Positions 7,781 to 16,054 of a stretch of DNA of 64,000 nt are shown piece by piece. Under the pieces are notes generated by a model, which did not search any database, had not been told where the DNA came from, and saw only the letters and a program-made list of their open reading frames with translations. A program made the position numbers and the translations under genes. The first letter of the stretch is position 1. Each line of letters starts with the position of its first letter. Source of the stretch: Nitrosomonas ureae (GTDB lineage Bacteria > Pseudomonadota > Gammaproteobacteria > Burkholderiales > Nitrosomonadaceae); assembly GCF_900206265.1 (NCBI RefSeq), contig NZ_LT907782.1:2418001-2482000 (forward strand). The letters run 5' to 3'.

Positions 7781-8557
7781 CTAACAACTCGCAGCCTTGA
7801 CACATACGCGATACCATGTTCCACCAGAATAAACATCAGTGCAGCACGGATTTACTTCCTCAGTAATGACGTATAAAGAGATGGGCGTTCGCAGTTCGGG
7901 TAACGATTGTGGTAAGCGAGGCAATGCAGGGCTAATCGCAACATAATCCTCACTTCTGAAAATTTTAGCGTTTCCACTTGCCGCATCGGTCGCAATAACA
8001 TAACCGATTTCGAATTCAGTGGCTTTGGCAACTTTCTTGATAGTTGTTTCTAAACTTTTGATTAATTCATTGCCTATTGGCGGAATTGAGGTGTCTGTGT
8101 TGTCGTTTCCACTTTTCTCACAGATCAGCGCAGTCTGTGCATCGACATGGATATAGTTGCAATTTTGTGCGCCTTCTACCACACCCGATATGGGTACGAT
8201 GTTGATTGCGGTAATTTTTTTGTATTGAGGAATCCGTGGATCATTGGATGTGAGCGTGAGCTCGGCTGCTTCATTAATCATGTGCACTACTGCGCCATTA
8301 CGGCTATCGATAAAACCTATCTGGGTAAATGAAAAGCCTAGCGCCTTGGCGATCTCTTCCGATTCGGTTTTCGTTAACCTGTTTTCCTCAGTGATTGCGG
8401 TATGCGATCCTTGACTGAATTCCCTAAGATGTTCTTTAACTTCATTGAGTTCTTCTTTGATTTCATTCTTAATCTTATCGATTTGTTGTCCTTCGCAACT
8501 TATGAGTAACAATGCGGAAAGTGCAACTGCCATGATTAATGATTTATTGTTGAACAT
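7781..8557 (-). CDS. Predicted lipoprotein, last gene of the FecR-TPR-barrel locus
   Basis: 258 residues from the ATG at 8557, chosen because AGGAG lies 7 bases before it and it gives a clean lipoprotein signal: 'MFNNKSLIMAVALSALLLIS' and then the lipobox cysteine. A charged helix follows (QQIDKIKNEIKEELNEVKE, coiled-coil-like), then a mixed domain ending in a cysteine-rich tail 'NPCCTDVYSGGTWYRVCVK'. No known family is recognised. Its start is 14 bases after the stop of the giant FecR-TPR-barrel gene, so the two are surely co-transcribed. It may be an accessory lipoprotein of the barrel (inference). Confidence 0.72.
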   Translation of the reverse strand: MFNNKSLIMAVALSALLLISCEGQQIDKIKNEIKEELNEVKEHLREFSQGSHTAITEENRLTKTESEEIAKALGFSFTQIGFIDSRNGAVVHMINEAAELTLTSNDPRIPQYKKITAINIVPISGVVEGAQNCNYIHVDAQTALICEKSGNDNTDTSIPPIGNELIKSLETTIKKVAKATEFEIGYVIATDAASGNAKIFRSEDYVAISPALPRLPQSLPELRTPISLYVITEEVNPCCTDVYSGGTWYRVCVKAASC

Positions 8558-8571
8558 GCTATCTTCTCCTT

Positions 8572-11500
8572 TCAAAAATTTAAAGTAATCCGCGCAAAAA
8601 TTGTGCGAGTGGGAATAAAGCGCGGACTTACCAGTTCCGGGGTCATAAAATTGGTGGTACGGTATAAGAAAAACTCATCAAATAGATTTCTGGCTTCCAG
8701 GCTGACCATTCCTCTGCGTTTGGGAAGCCGGTAACCAATCGATGCATCAACCAGGAAAGTTTTGTCGGTACCTTCATTGTCTTGTTTTCCTGTTCGATCT
8801 ACTTTTTGGTGAATAAAAGTTCCGGTCAAGTTGGCGAAAAAACCGTTTGGATTGAAATAATCAATTCCTGCCGGGAGAGTCAGCGTATCGATTAGATGAG
8901 GGCTACTATTAGTTTCAGCTCGGGAAAATTTTTCAAACTGAATTTCACTTCTTGCTGTCCAGCGTTTATGGAGCAATCCATATAAATAGGCTCGAACTAA
9001 CGATTCCTCCTGATTGTCAGAAATGATGCTTGTTGGTAAATGAATAGGAACATTTAAATCCCGATCTGAAATCTCAAATCCACTGAACAATTTATCCCGA
9101 AAATGTGTATCTATTCCAATACCGATGCGGCGGGATTTAGTTCCATTAAGATCGTCAAATAATTGGTTAAATCCGGCGACCTGAGTGGGCTCAATGGTTT
9201 GATGAGCGGTAAGTGGCGCTTTAACTGTTTCTAACCATGCCATACGCAATCTCAAATAGTTTGCAATATTCCATTGCAATCCGAATTTTGGGTTGAATCC
9301 ATCAACTGTGTGTTCTCTTTCTTCATAGGAATCATAACTAAACCCCACCGTTGCATTTAAAGCGGAATGAAGATTCAAATTCGAATATACATAACCATTT
9401 GTTTTGTTTCTGCCAAAATTCTCGCAGCATTGAATTGTATTCACTGATGAATATAATTCAACGGTAGGATCAACATTTAAACGATAAACACCGGAGCCAG
9501 CGAGGAAGTTAAACCACGAGCTACGAAACTGATACTGCATTTCAGTTTGATAGCCTTCTATTTTCTCAGAATTAGTTTTTAATAGCCTTTCACCAAGATT
9601 TTCATTTTTCCTATCAGAATATTGACTGGAAGTAATAATACTTTGATTGGGCGATAAATCGTATCGTGCACCCACACGTACTGTATCTTCGTCAATATTT
9701 CTGCGCCACCGATTTTGCAGCGCATTAGGATCAGCAGAGTCTCTGTCAAAATCCTGCAACAAATAACCATGGTGGGCCGAACGTGTCCGCACTTCAGCCT
9801 GAAGATTCAATTTGGACGTTAGTGCATGTTGAACGAAAGCATTGAGAATGTCATGATTCTGATCGTTGTTGGTACGGAACCCGTTGGTTTCATAATGAAA
9901 CTGCCCCAGGCTGATCGAAGTGCGCTCATTGAACTTGGAGAATACCACTTCATTGCCCAAGCTACTATTATTGCCGACCACACCAGACGTGATCAATTGC
10001 GTTTTGCTGCGTTCCATCAGAGGAGTGAATTCATTAAACCCGGGATTGGATGGACCGGTGTTGTTAATAATATTGAGATCGGCTACCGCCATGTGCGGTT
10101 GCACGGGGTTTACGTTGATGGGTTGCAACAGTTGTGCTTGAAGTAATTCACTGACACGAGCAGCTTCATGGCGTGGAATATTGGCATAAGTATCCGAAAG
10201 AAATCGATGTGCGGAGTGATTGGCTGGATCGAAGCTCAATGATTTTGCCGTTTCCATAATGGCGCGTTTCTCAAATCCCAGATTTTCAAAGATGCGCGCC
10301 AGGCTGGACCCTCTGGCCGCTTCATCGCGATCAAGCAGGAATCTGGAGCGATACACCGCACGGTTATTGTTTAGTGCAATCGATTTCTGGATATCCCTGA
10401 GTGCCTCTACCGGCCGGTTCTGGGTTTGTTTCTGGATACCGTCATACAGCCACGGTGTTGGGTCTTTCGGATCACGTTCTTTGGCCAGATCAAATTGTGT
10501 GCTCGATAGCGGGTAGCGTTTTTCCTCGAAATACGCTTTACCCAAATAACTGCGAATCAATGAATTGGCCGGGTCCAGACTAGCGGCGATTTCGAGTTCT
10601 ATGCGTCCTGCTTCGAGACTGCCTTCGCGAATCAACGTGATACCGAGTCCTAGCCTGGGCATTGGATCGGCCTGATCAAGTTCAATCGCGTGCTGAAAAA
10701 TTACCTTTGCGGCTTGTGTTTCCAGTTGCAATAACTGTGCAAAACCTAATATTGTCTGTGTTTTGCTCAAAGCAGGGTTTAAGCCGACAGCTTCCAGTGC
10801 AGCCTGCCTGGCTTGCTCCAATTCACCCAGCGACATTTGTAATTCTGCAATGCGTGCCCATACCAGTGCATTCTGGGGATCGAGTGCCATAGCTTGTTGT
10901 ACGCTTTTGAGCGCAGCTTCAATCTCAAAGTGTGCCTGCCGGGTATAGGAAAGCGCTAAATGGGCAGCGGCCGATTCCGGATTATTGGCAATCGCCATGG
11001 TTGCCAGCTCAAGTGCTTGGTCTTTGTCATTTTGCACTACGGCGATGACAGCCAGTAAGGCATAGGCATCACTGTTATCCGGTTCTTGTTGCAGTATGCG
11101 CTGAATGATTGTCTGAGCTTTTTCAACCTGCCCGGTATTGAGCAACTGACCCGCTTGATGAATTAATGCATCGATACCTCGTGCGCCACGATCCCGCCAG
11201 TAATCCAAGATAGTCGGATAGTACAATGCCCATTGCACCGCATCGATGGGGAAGATCATGATTTCTTTTTGCGGTGCCTGACCTTTGTGAATGGTGGCCG
11301 CTTCATGGTCATTAAGTACCAGCTGACCTCGATCATTGCTGACGGATACCTTGCCTTCGTAGACCACAACTTCCGCATCGTCACCCTGTATGCGGACCAG
11401 AAATTCGGTCCCGTCCACACTGGCATTAACAAAAGGTGTCCTGATTCTGAACGGCTTCGGTGTTCGTGTGATGATATGGATCGTACCTTCGATAAAATCT

Positions 11501-11868
11501 AGCAGCGAGATATTTTTATCTTCCTGCATTGCCGGAAAAATGATACTCGATTTCTGATCCAGTCTGAGCATGCTATCGTTGTTGAGCCGTAGTGCTGCGC
11601 GACTGCGGGATCTGGAGCGGATCATGTCACCGCCGCACAAGAGTGTATCCATGCTGGCCGATTGCCACGTTTTTCCCTGAATGCGCTTGATCTCGATCAC
11701 CCCTTGTACGGACACGACCCGAGCGCGGGCGGTTGCTATTCCGCACTCTGATGCGGCATGCAATGAATCGATATGACCCAGCGAAAAAAGCATCGCGATA
11801 AGGATAAGCATCTGCTTCGATGTTTTTCCAAATCGCTGGTGTAGCAAGCCTGGGCAGCATATGTTCAT
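8572..11868 (-). CDS. FecR-TPR-outer-membrane beta-barrel protein, copy B
   Basis: 1098 residues. Order of parts: signal peptide (cleavage likely after 'DSLHA', about residue 38); FecR-like domain at ~45-205 with 'RTPFVNASVDGTEFLVRIQG' and 'VVVYEGKVSV'; about ten TPR-like helical repeats from ~235 to 590; then a ~490-residue beta-rich region. That region ends 'FIPTRTIFARITLNF' with a terminal phenylalanine, as in TonB-dependent receptors and other outer-membrane barrels. The NLFDEFFLYR stretch near the end is also TonB-receptor-like. No plug domain or TonB box is visible. TPR followed by a barrel is the plan of the exporters BcsC and PgaA, so export or assembly at the outer membrane is a fair guess. 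It is a close paralogue of the gene at 12519. Confidence 0.8.
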   Translation of the reverse strand: MNICCPGLLHQRFGKTSKQMLILIAMLFSLGHIDSLHAASECGIATARARVVSVQGVIEIKRIQGKTWQSASMDTLLCGGDMIRSRSRSRAALRLNNDSMLRLDQKSSIIFPAMQEDKNISLLDFIEGTIHIITRTPKPFRIRTPFVNASVDGTEFLVRIQGDDAEVVVYEGKVSVSNDRGQLVLNDHEAATIHKGQAPQKEIMIFPIDAVQWALYYPTILDYWRDRGARGIDALIHQAGQLLNTGQVEKAQTIIQRILQQEPDNSDAYALLAVIAVVQNDKDQALELATMAIANNPESAAAHLALSYTRQAHFEIEAALKSVQQAMALDPQNALVWARIAELQMSLGELEQARQAALEAVGLNPALSKTQTILGFAQLLQLETQAAKVIFQHAIELDQADPMPRLGLGITLIREGSLEAGRIELEIAASLDPANSLIRSYLGKAYFEEKRYPLSSTQFDLAKERDPKDPTPWLYDGIQKQTQNRPVEALRDIQKSIALNNNRAVYRSRFLLDRDEAARGSSLARIFENLGFEKRAIMETAKSLSFDPANHSAHRFLSDTYANIPRHEAARVSELLQAQLLQPINVNPVQPHMAVADLNIINNTGPSNPGFNEFTPLMERSKTQLITSGVVGNNSSLGNEVVFSKFNERTSISLGQFHYETNGFRTNNDQNHDILNAFVQHALTSKLNLQAEVRTRSAHHGYLLQDFDRDSADPNALQNRWRRNIDEDTVRVGARYDLSPNQSIITSSQYSDRKNENLGERLLKTNSEKIEGYQTEMQYQFRSSWFNFLAGSGVYRLNVDPTVELYSSVNTIQCCENFGRNKTNGYVYSNLNLHSALNATVGFSYDSYEEREHTVDGFNPKFGLQWNIANYLRLRMAWLETVKAPLTAHQTIEPTQVAGFNQLFDDLNGTKSRRIGIGIDTHFRDKLFSGFEISDRDLNVPIHLPTSIISDNQEESLVRAYLYGLLHKRWTARSEIQFEKFSRAETNSSPHLIDTLTLPAGIDYFNPNGFFANLTGTFIHQKVDRTGKQDNEGTDKTFLVDASIGYRLPKRRGMVSLEARNLFDEFFLYRTTNFMTPELVSPRFIPTRTIFARITLNF

Positions 11869-12149
11869 TCTCGATTGATCTTATTTTATATTCTCATACA
11901 TTACAAACAAACGGGATCAATCTGCCAATTCAGAAGAATTGATGCAGCGAGTGTTTCTTTGTAACTTGGAAGAGCAGTGAAGCTTACATTGCGAAGATAT
12001 TAGCGTCTTTCTTTTCGATCATATGTGGTATTCCTCACACGTAAAAAGGTTAGGGCGCTTAATGAATTCAAATTACGAAGAGAAAGAAATTTTTAGGAAT
12101 CATGAAACTTGGACTATTTTCATGATCAATATCATACGATGACTATGCG

Positions 12150-12443
12150 CTATAGCGGGGTTTTATCTTCGCAAAACAGTAGACGATTACTGTCTTTAAT
12201 ATATTTTATTGTTCCACCGATAATTACCTGCTTTGCATAGTAAACACAGCAACGTTTAGGTTTTGCCTGAGTGGGATCATAGGAGAAAAAATACCAGGTA
12301 TTTTGATACTGGATGGCAGTATTTGCATTCGCATAGACGTGAACATCCGTAGTGGGCTGGCCAGGCTGCGTAGTTTCAATATGTGCACAGCATTTAACAG
12401 GATTAACGGAAGTATCAAATGTGGTATGTCCGGTTACCGCCAT
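12150..12443 (-). CDS. Small cysteine-rich protein between the FecR-TPR-barrel paralogues
   Basis: 97 residues from the ATG at 12443, which has GAAAGGAAA just upstream. A longer frame from 12500 has no such site. Two CC pairs ('VKCCAHIE' and 'KRCCVYYAKQ') plus one late cysteine suggest metal binding or disulfides. The middle, 'DVHVYANANTAIQYQNTWYF', looks like beta strands. No signal peptide and no recognised family. It starts 75 bases after the stop of copy A and is followed by a 281-base gap before copy B, in which nothing further is seen. Its conserved position inside the locus would be worth testing. Confidence 0.6.
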   Translation of the reverse strand: MAVTGHTTFDTSVNPVKCCAHIETTQPGQPTTDVHVYANANTAIQYQNTWYFFSYDPTQAKPKRCCVYYAKQVIIGGTIKYIKDSNRLLFCEDKTPL

Positions 12444-12518
12444 AAATTTCCTTTCAAATGGGAAAAATGGTTTAAGAATTAAATAAATAAAATAATACAC
12501 GAGTAATCGATATTCTTG

Positions 12519-15500
12519 CTAAAAATTCATAGTCAACTTAAAAAAGACCGTGCGCGTTGGAAGAAAAATCGGGTTAATAGGCTCGGATAGATTAAGATAA
12601 CTGTTTCTATAATAGAACTCCTCATCCAGCAGATTTTTTCCCTCCAAGCTCAGAATTCCCCTGCGATTGGGAAACCGGTAACCAATCATGTAATCCAGAA
12701 GAAAAAATGAATCAATTCCTGAAGCAGTCTTCTGAGGATCTCGGATTCGATCATAATCACCATGAAGAAAAAGGTCCTGTTTGACAAAAGTGGTGGTGAA
12801 TCTGGAAAACAAACCGGTTGGATGAAAGTGCTCAATACTGAATGGTGCGCTGACTGTCTTGATCTGATCCGGATTAGTGATGATATTTGCGCCATTGTGC
12901 GTGAGCTTTTCGTATTGAAACTCGCCCCGCATAGCCCAGAAGGTATGGGGTAACCAGTAAAGGTAGGCGCGATAGAGTTGTTCATTTTGTTTCGATAAAA
13001 CCTCTTCGCTTGCAGGTGCTGAAGGTACTTTTACATCGCGTTCGGATACTTCGAAACCACTGAACAGTTTATCCGCAACACGGGTATCAAAACCAATGCC
13101 CATGCGTCGTGCTCTGGTTCCATTCGGCTCATCAAAGAATTGATTGAAACCGGCCACTTGCGTAGGTTCCAATGATTGCTGCGCGATGATATGAGATTTT
13201 GTAGTCTCAAACCAGGCAGCTCTTAATCTGAAAAAATCAGTGATATCCCACTGTAAACCGATCTTGGGATTAATTTTGTCTATCCGAGTATTGACGGTGC
13301 TGCTAAATGCATCGTAGCTCAATCCCACGGTAGCTGTAATATTTGCGAGTAAGTGCGTGTTGGTATAGGCGTAGACTGTATTGCGGTCATAAATGCTTCC
13401 GAAATCGTAAGTCCCTCCACCCATGATTGAATTAAAGAGCCTGGCCCGGAATAAATGCTGTGCTTCGGTTTGCAATCCGGACAAATTGAGCCTGAGAGGA
13501 TTTTCATTCCTACTGAAAGCGATTTCCTCATGACGGTCAATATACTTGGTAGAAAACAGTAATTCCTGATCGGGAGTGATGGTGTATCTTGCACCGAATC
13601 GTGCAACCTGCTCATTCAATTCCCTGCGGTAAAACGATCTGCCGTTCAATCCATCTTCACCAAACTTAGAGAAATTCAGCTGGATATCTCCATGTTCAGA
13701 TGCGCGCGAACGAGCCTCGGCCTGTAGGTTCAACTTGGGAGTTAAGGCATATTGAAAAAAAGCATTGTAAATATTATGTTTTTGGTCATTGTTAGGGCGG
13801 AATCCATCCGTTTCATGATGAAATTGTCCCAGGCCGATTGAAGTTCTGTCACGTTGAAGAGAAGCAACCACTTCATTTCCAAGCGTGCCATTACTGCCCA
13901 CAATTCCGGAAGCGACAAACTGAGGTTTGTTGCGTTCCATGAGTGGGGCAAATTCATTAAAGCCGATGACCGAGGGCGAAGTTCCTGTAATGATATTGAG
14001 ATCCGCGACGGCCAAGTGCGGTTGTACCGGATTGACGTTGATCGGTTGCAATAATTGCACTTGCAGTAGCTCGCTGACACGGGCGATTTCATGCCGCGGG
14101 ATATTGACATAGGCATCGGACAAGAAACGATGCGCCGAATGATTTCCCGGGTCAAAGCTCAGGGATTTTGCGGTTTCCATCAGCGCGCGTTTTTCAAATC
14201 CGAGATTCTCGAAAATTCTTGCCAGGCTGGATCCACGCGCGGCTTCATCACGATCCAGCAACAACCTGGATCGATAAACTGCGCGATTGTCGTTTAATTC
14301 AATTGATTTCTGGATATCCTTCAATGCTTCTACGGGCCGATTCTGAGTTTGCTTCTGAATTGCATCGTAAAGCCAGGGGGTAGGATCTTGCGGGTCACGC
14401 TCCTTGGCCAGATCGAATTGAACGCTGGACTGAGGGTAGCGTTTTTCTTCAAAATAAGCCTTGCCCAGGTAGCTACGTATGAGCGAATTGACTGGATCCA
14501 GGCTTGCAGCGATTTCCAGTTCAATGCGGCCCGCTTCGAGCTTGCCTTCGCGTATCAGCGCCAATCCCATGCCCAGTCTTGGCAAAGGATCCGCCTGATC
14601 CAATTGAATGGCTTGAGAGAAGACCGTTTGTGCGCGTTGGGTATGAAATTGCAGTAAGTATGCATAACCCAGAATCGTCTGTGTTCTGGCCACATCAGGG
14701 TTTAAATTGACAGCTTGTTGCGCCGCCTTGAATGCGCGATCCAAATCACCTGTGGACATGTGTAATTCAGCCAGGCGTGCCCATGCCAACGCATTCTTGG
14801 ATTCTATCGTTGTTGCTTGCAGAACGCTGGCCAAGGCTTCTTCGATTCTGAAATGTGCTTGCTGCGCATATGAGAGCGCAAGCATTGCTGACGTAGAGTC
14901 GTTATTCAGCGCGTGTGCATGCGTGGCTAATTCGAGTGCTTGTTCTTTGCTATTCTGAACCACTGCGATTAAAGCCAGCAAAGCATAGGCTTCGCTGTTA
15001 TTGGGTTGTTTTGATAGCACTTCTTCAATCATTATTTTGGCTTCATTGGCCTGACCGACTGCCAATAAAAGACTGGCGCGGTAGAGCAGCAGATGGTCAG
15101 AGTAATCGGGTGATTCAATGCTATCCAGTAGGGACAAGGCTTCGGAAACTTTTCCTTGGTGGTAGTATTCAATGGATTGCTTTAACACCGGCAATGCAGA
15201 GAGTGGGGTTAATTGTTGGAGATGAGTATGGATAATGATGGGGTAGTGCAACGCCCATTGCACCGCATCCACTGGATTAATAATGCTTATTCTGTGCGGT
15301 GCGGTATTCCGCCTAGCAATTGCCGCTTCATGATTGGCAAGTGCAAGGGTTCCTTGGGCGTTAGTGGCCGTTATTTTTCCCTCATAAAGGATCATCCGGG
15401 TACTATTTTTATCGACACTCACAAGAAATTCAGTGCCTTCAACGCCCCCGTTAAGAAAAGGTGTTCTAACCGTAAATGGTTTGGGTGTGCGGGTAATGAT

Positions 15501-15962
15501 ATGAATCACACCGGTAAATAATTCCAGTAATGAGGGTACATTGTCATTTTCTGGTTGGAGAAATGTCATGCTTGTTTTCTGATCCAGTCTTACCACGCTG
15601 GCGTTATTTAGCAACAGTGCGGCTCGGCTGTGCGAACGGGCACGAATAGTATCTCCCTGGCAAATAACCGCGTGCATGGCTATTTTTTGCCAGACTGGTT
15701 CATTGGCACGGCGTAGTTCTATGATCCCTTGAGCCGAGGTCAGCCGAGCTACCTCTGGTTCGCAGGTTTCAGCCGCATGTGTGCTATTGATCTGGCACAG
15801 GAATATAAGGAAGAAAAATGCCAGCTGCAAGATAGCCGACATATTCCGGCAATTAAGCCCGGACTCAACGGACTCAATTATGCGGAATATTTTTATTGCC
15901 ATGCTCGATGATGGTTTCAGGTTCTGGCGTACCTCTGATGAACGCTCCTGAGTTGTAAGCAT
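12519..15962 (-). CDS. FecR-TPR-outer-membrane beta-barrel protein, copy A
   Basis: 1147 residues. The ATG at 15962 is preceded by AGGGGGA at good spacing. The signal peptide core lies at ~45-62 ('LAFFFLIFLCQ'), giving a long n-region; a later ATG (15842) would give a shorter signal. A FecR-like domain follows, with 'VRTPFLNGGVEGTEFLVSVD' and 'ILYEGKITATN', then TPR-like repeats at ~250-650 and a C-terminal barrel ending 'LPTRTVFFKLTMNF'. Compared with copy B, the last TPRs and the linker are almost identical ('SLIRSYLGKAYFEEKRYP', 'SSLARIFENLGFEKRA', 'QLLQPINVNPVQPH'), while the barrel strands have diverged clearly. It lies 92 bases downstream of the CHASE2 cyclase gene, in the same direction. 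Confidence 0.8.
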   Translation of the reverse strand: MLTTQERSSEVRQNLKPSSSMAIKIFRIIESVESGLNCRNMSAILQLAFFFLIFLCQINSTHAAETCEPEVARLTSAQGIIELRRANEPVWQKIAMHAVICQGDTIRARSHSRAALLLNNASVVRLDQKTSMTFLQPENDNVPSLLELFTGVIHIITRTPKPFTVRTPFLNGGVEGTEFLVSVDKNSTRMILYEGKITATNAQGTLALANHEAAIARRNTAPHRISIINPVDAVQWALHYPIIIHTHLQQLTPLSALPVLKQSIEYYHQGKVSEALSLLDSIESPDYSDHLLLYRASLLLAVGQANEAKIMIEEVLSKQPNNSEAYALLALIAVVQNSKEQALELATHAHALNNDSTSAMLALSYAQQAHFRIEEALASVLQATTIESKNALAWARLAELHMSTGDLDRAFKAAQQAVNLNPDVARTQTILGYAYLLQFHTQRAQTVFSQAIQLDQADPLPRLGMGLALIREGKLEAGRIELEIAASLDPVNSLIRSYLGKAYFEEKRYPQSSVQFDLAKERDPQDPTPWLYDAIQKQTQNRPVEALKDIQKSIELNDNRAVYRSRLLLDRDEAARGSSLARIFENLGFEKRALMETAKSLSFDPGNHSAHRFLSDAYVNIPRHEIARVSELLQVQLLQPINVNPVQPHLAVADLNIITGTSPSVIGFNEFAPLMERNKPQFVASGIVGSNGTLGNEVVASLQRDRTSIGLGQFHHETDGFRPNNDQKHNIYNAFFQYALTPKLNLQAEARSRASEHGDIQLNFSKFGEDGLNGRSFYRRELNEQVARFGARYTITPDQELLFSTKYIDRHEEIAFSRNENPLRLNLSGLQTEAQHLFRARLFNSIMGGGTYDFGSIYDRNTVYAYTNTHLLANITATVGLSYDAFSSTVNTRIDKINPKIGLQWDITDFFRLRAAWFETTKSHIIAQQSLEPTQVAGFNQFFDEPNGTRARRMGIGFDTRVADKLFSGFEVSERDVKVPSAPASEEVLSKQNEQLYRAYLYWLPHTFWAMRGEFQYEKLTHNGANIITNPDQIKTVSAPFSIEHFHPTGLFSRFTTTFVKQDLFLHGDYDRIRDPQKTASGIDSFFLLDYMIGYRFPNRRGILSLEGKNLLDEEFYYRNSYLNLSEPINPIFLPTRTVFFKLTMNF

Positions 15963-16054
15963 TCATATTCCCCCTACAGACTGTAACAGGGGTTTGATCA
16001 TATGAAAAAAGCATCCGTGCCGCTAATTAGGATTTTGGGATGTAGTCATTCCGA

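Noticed and set aside
12061..12141. 26-codon ORF on the plus strand upstream of FecR copy B
   Set aside because: Only a weak purine stretch before the ATG, and the peptide has no membrane or other recognisable character.
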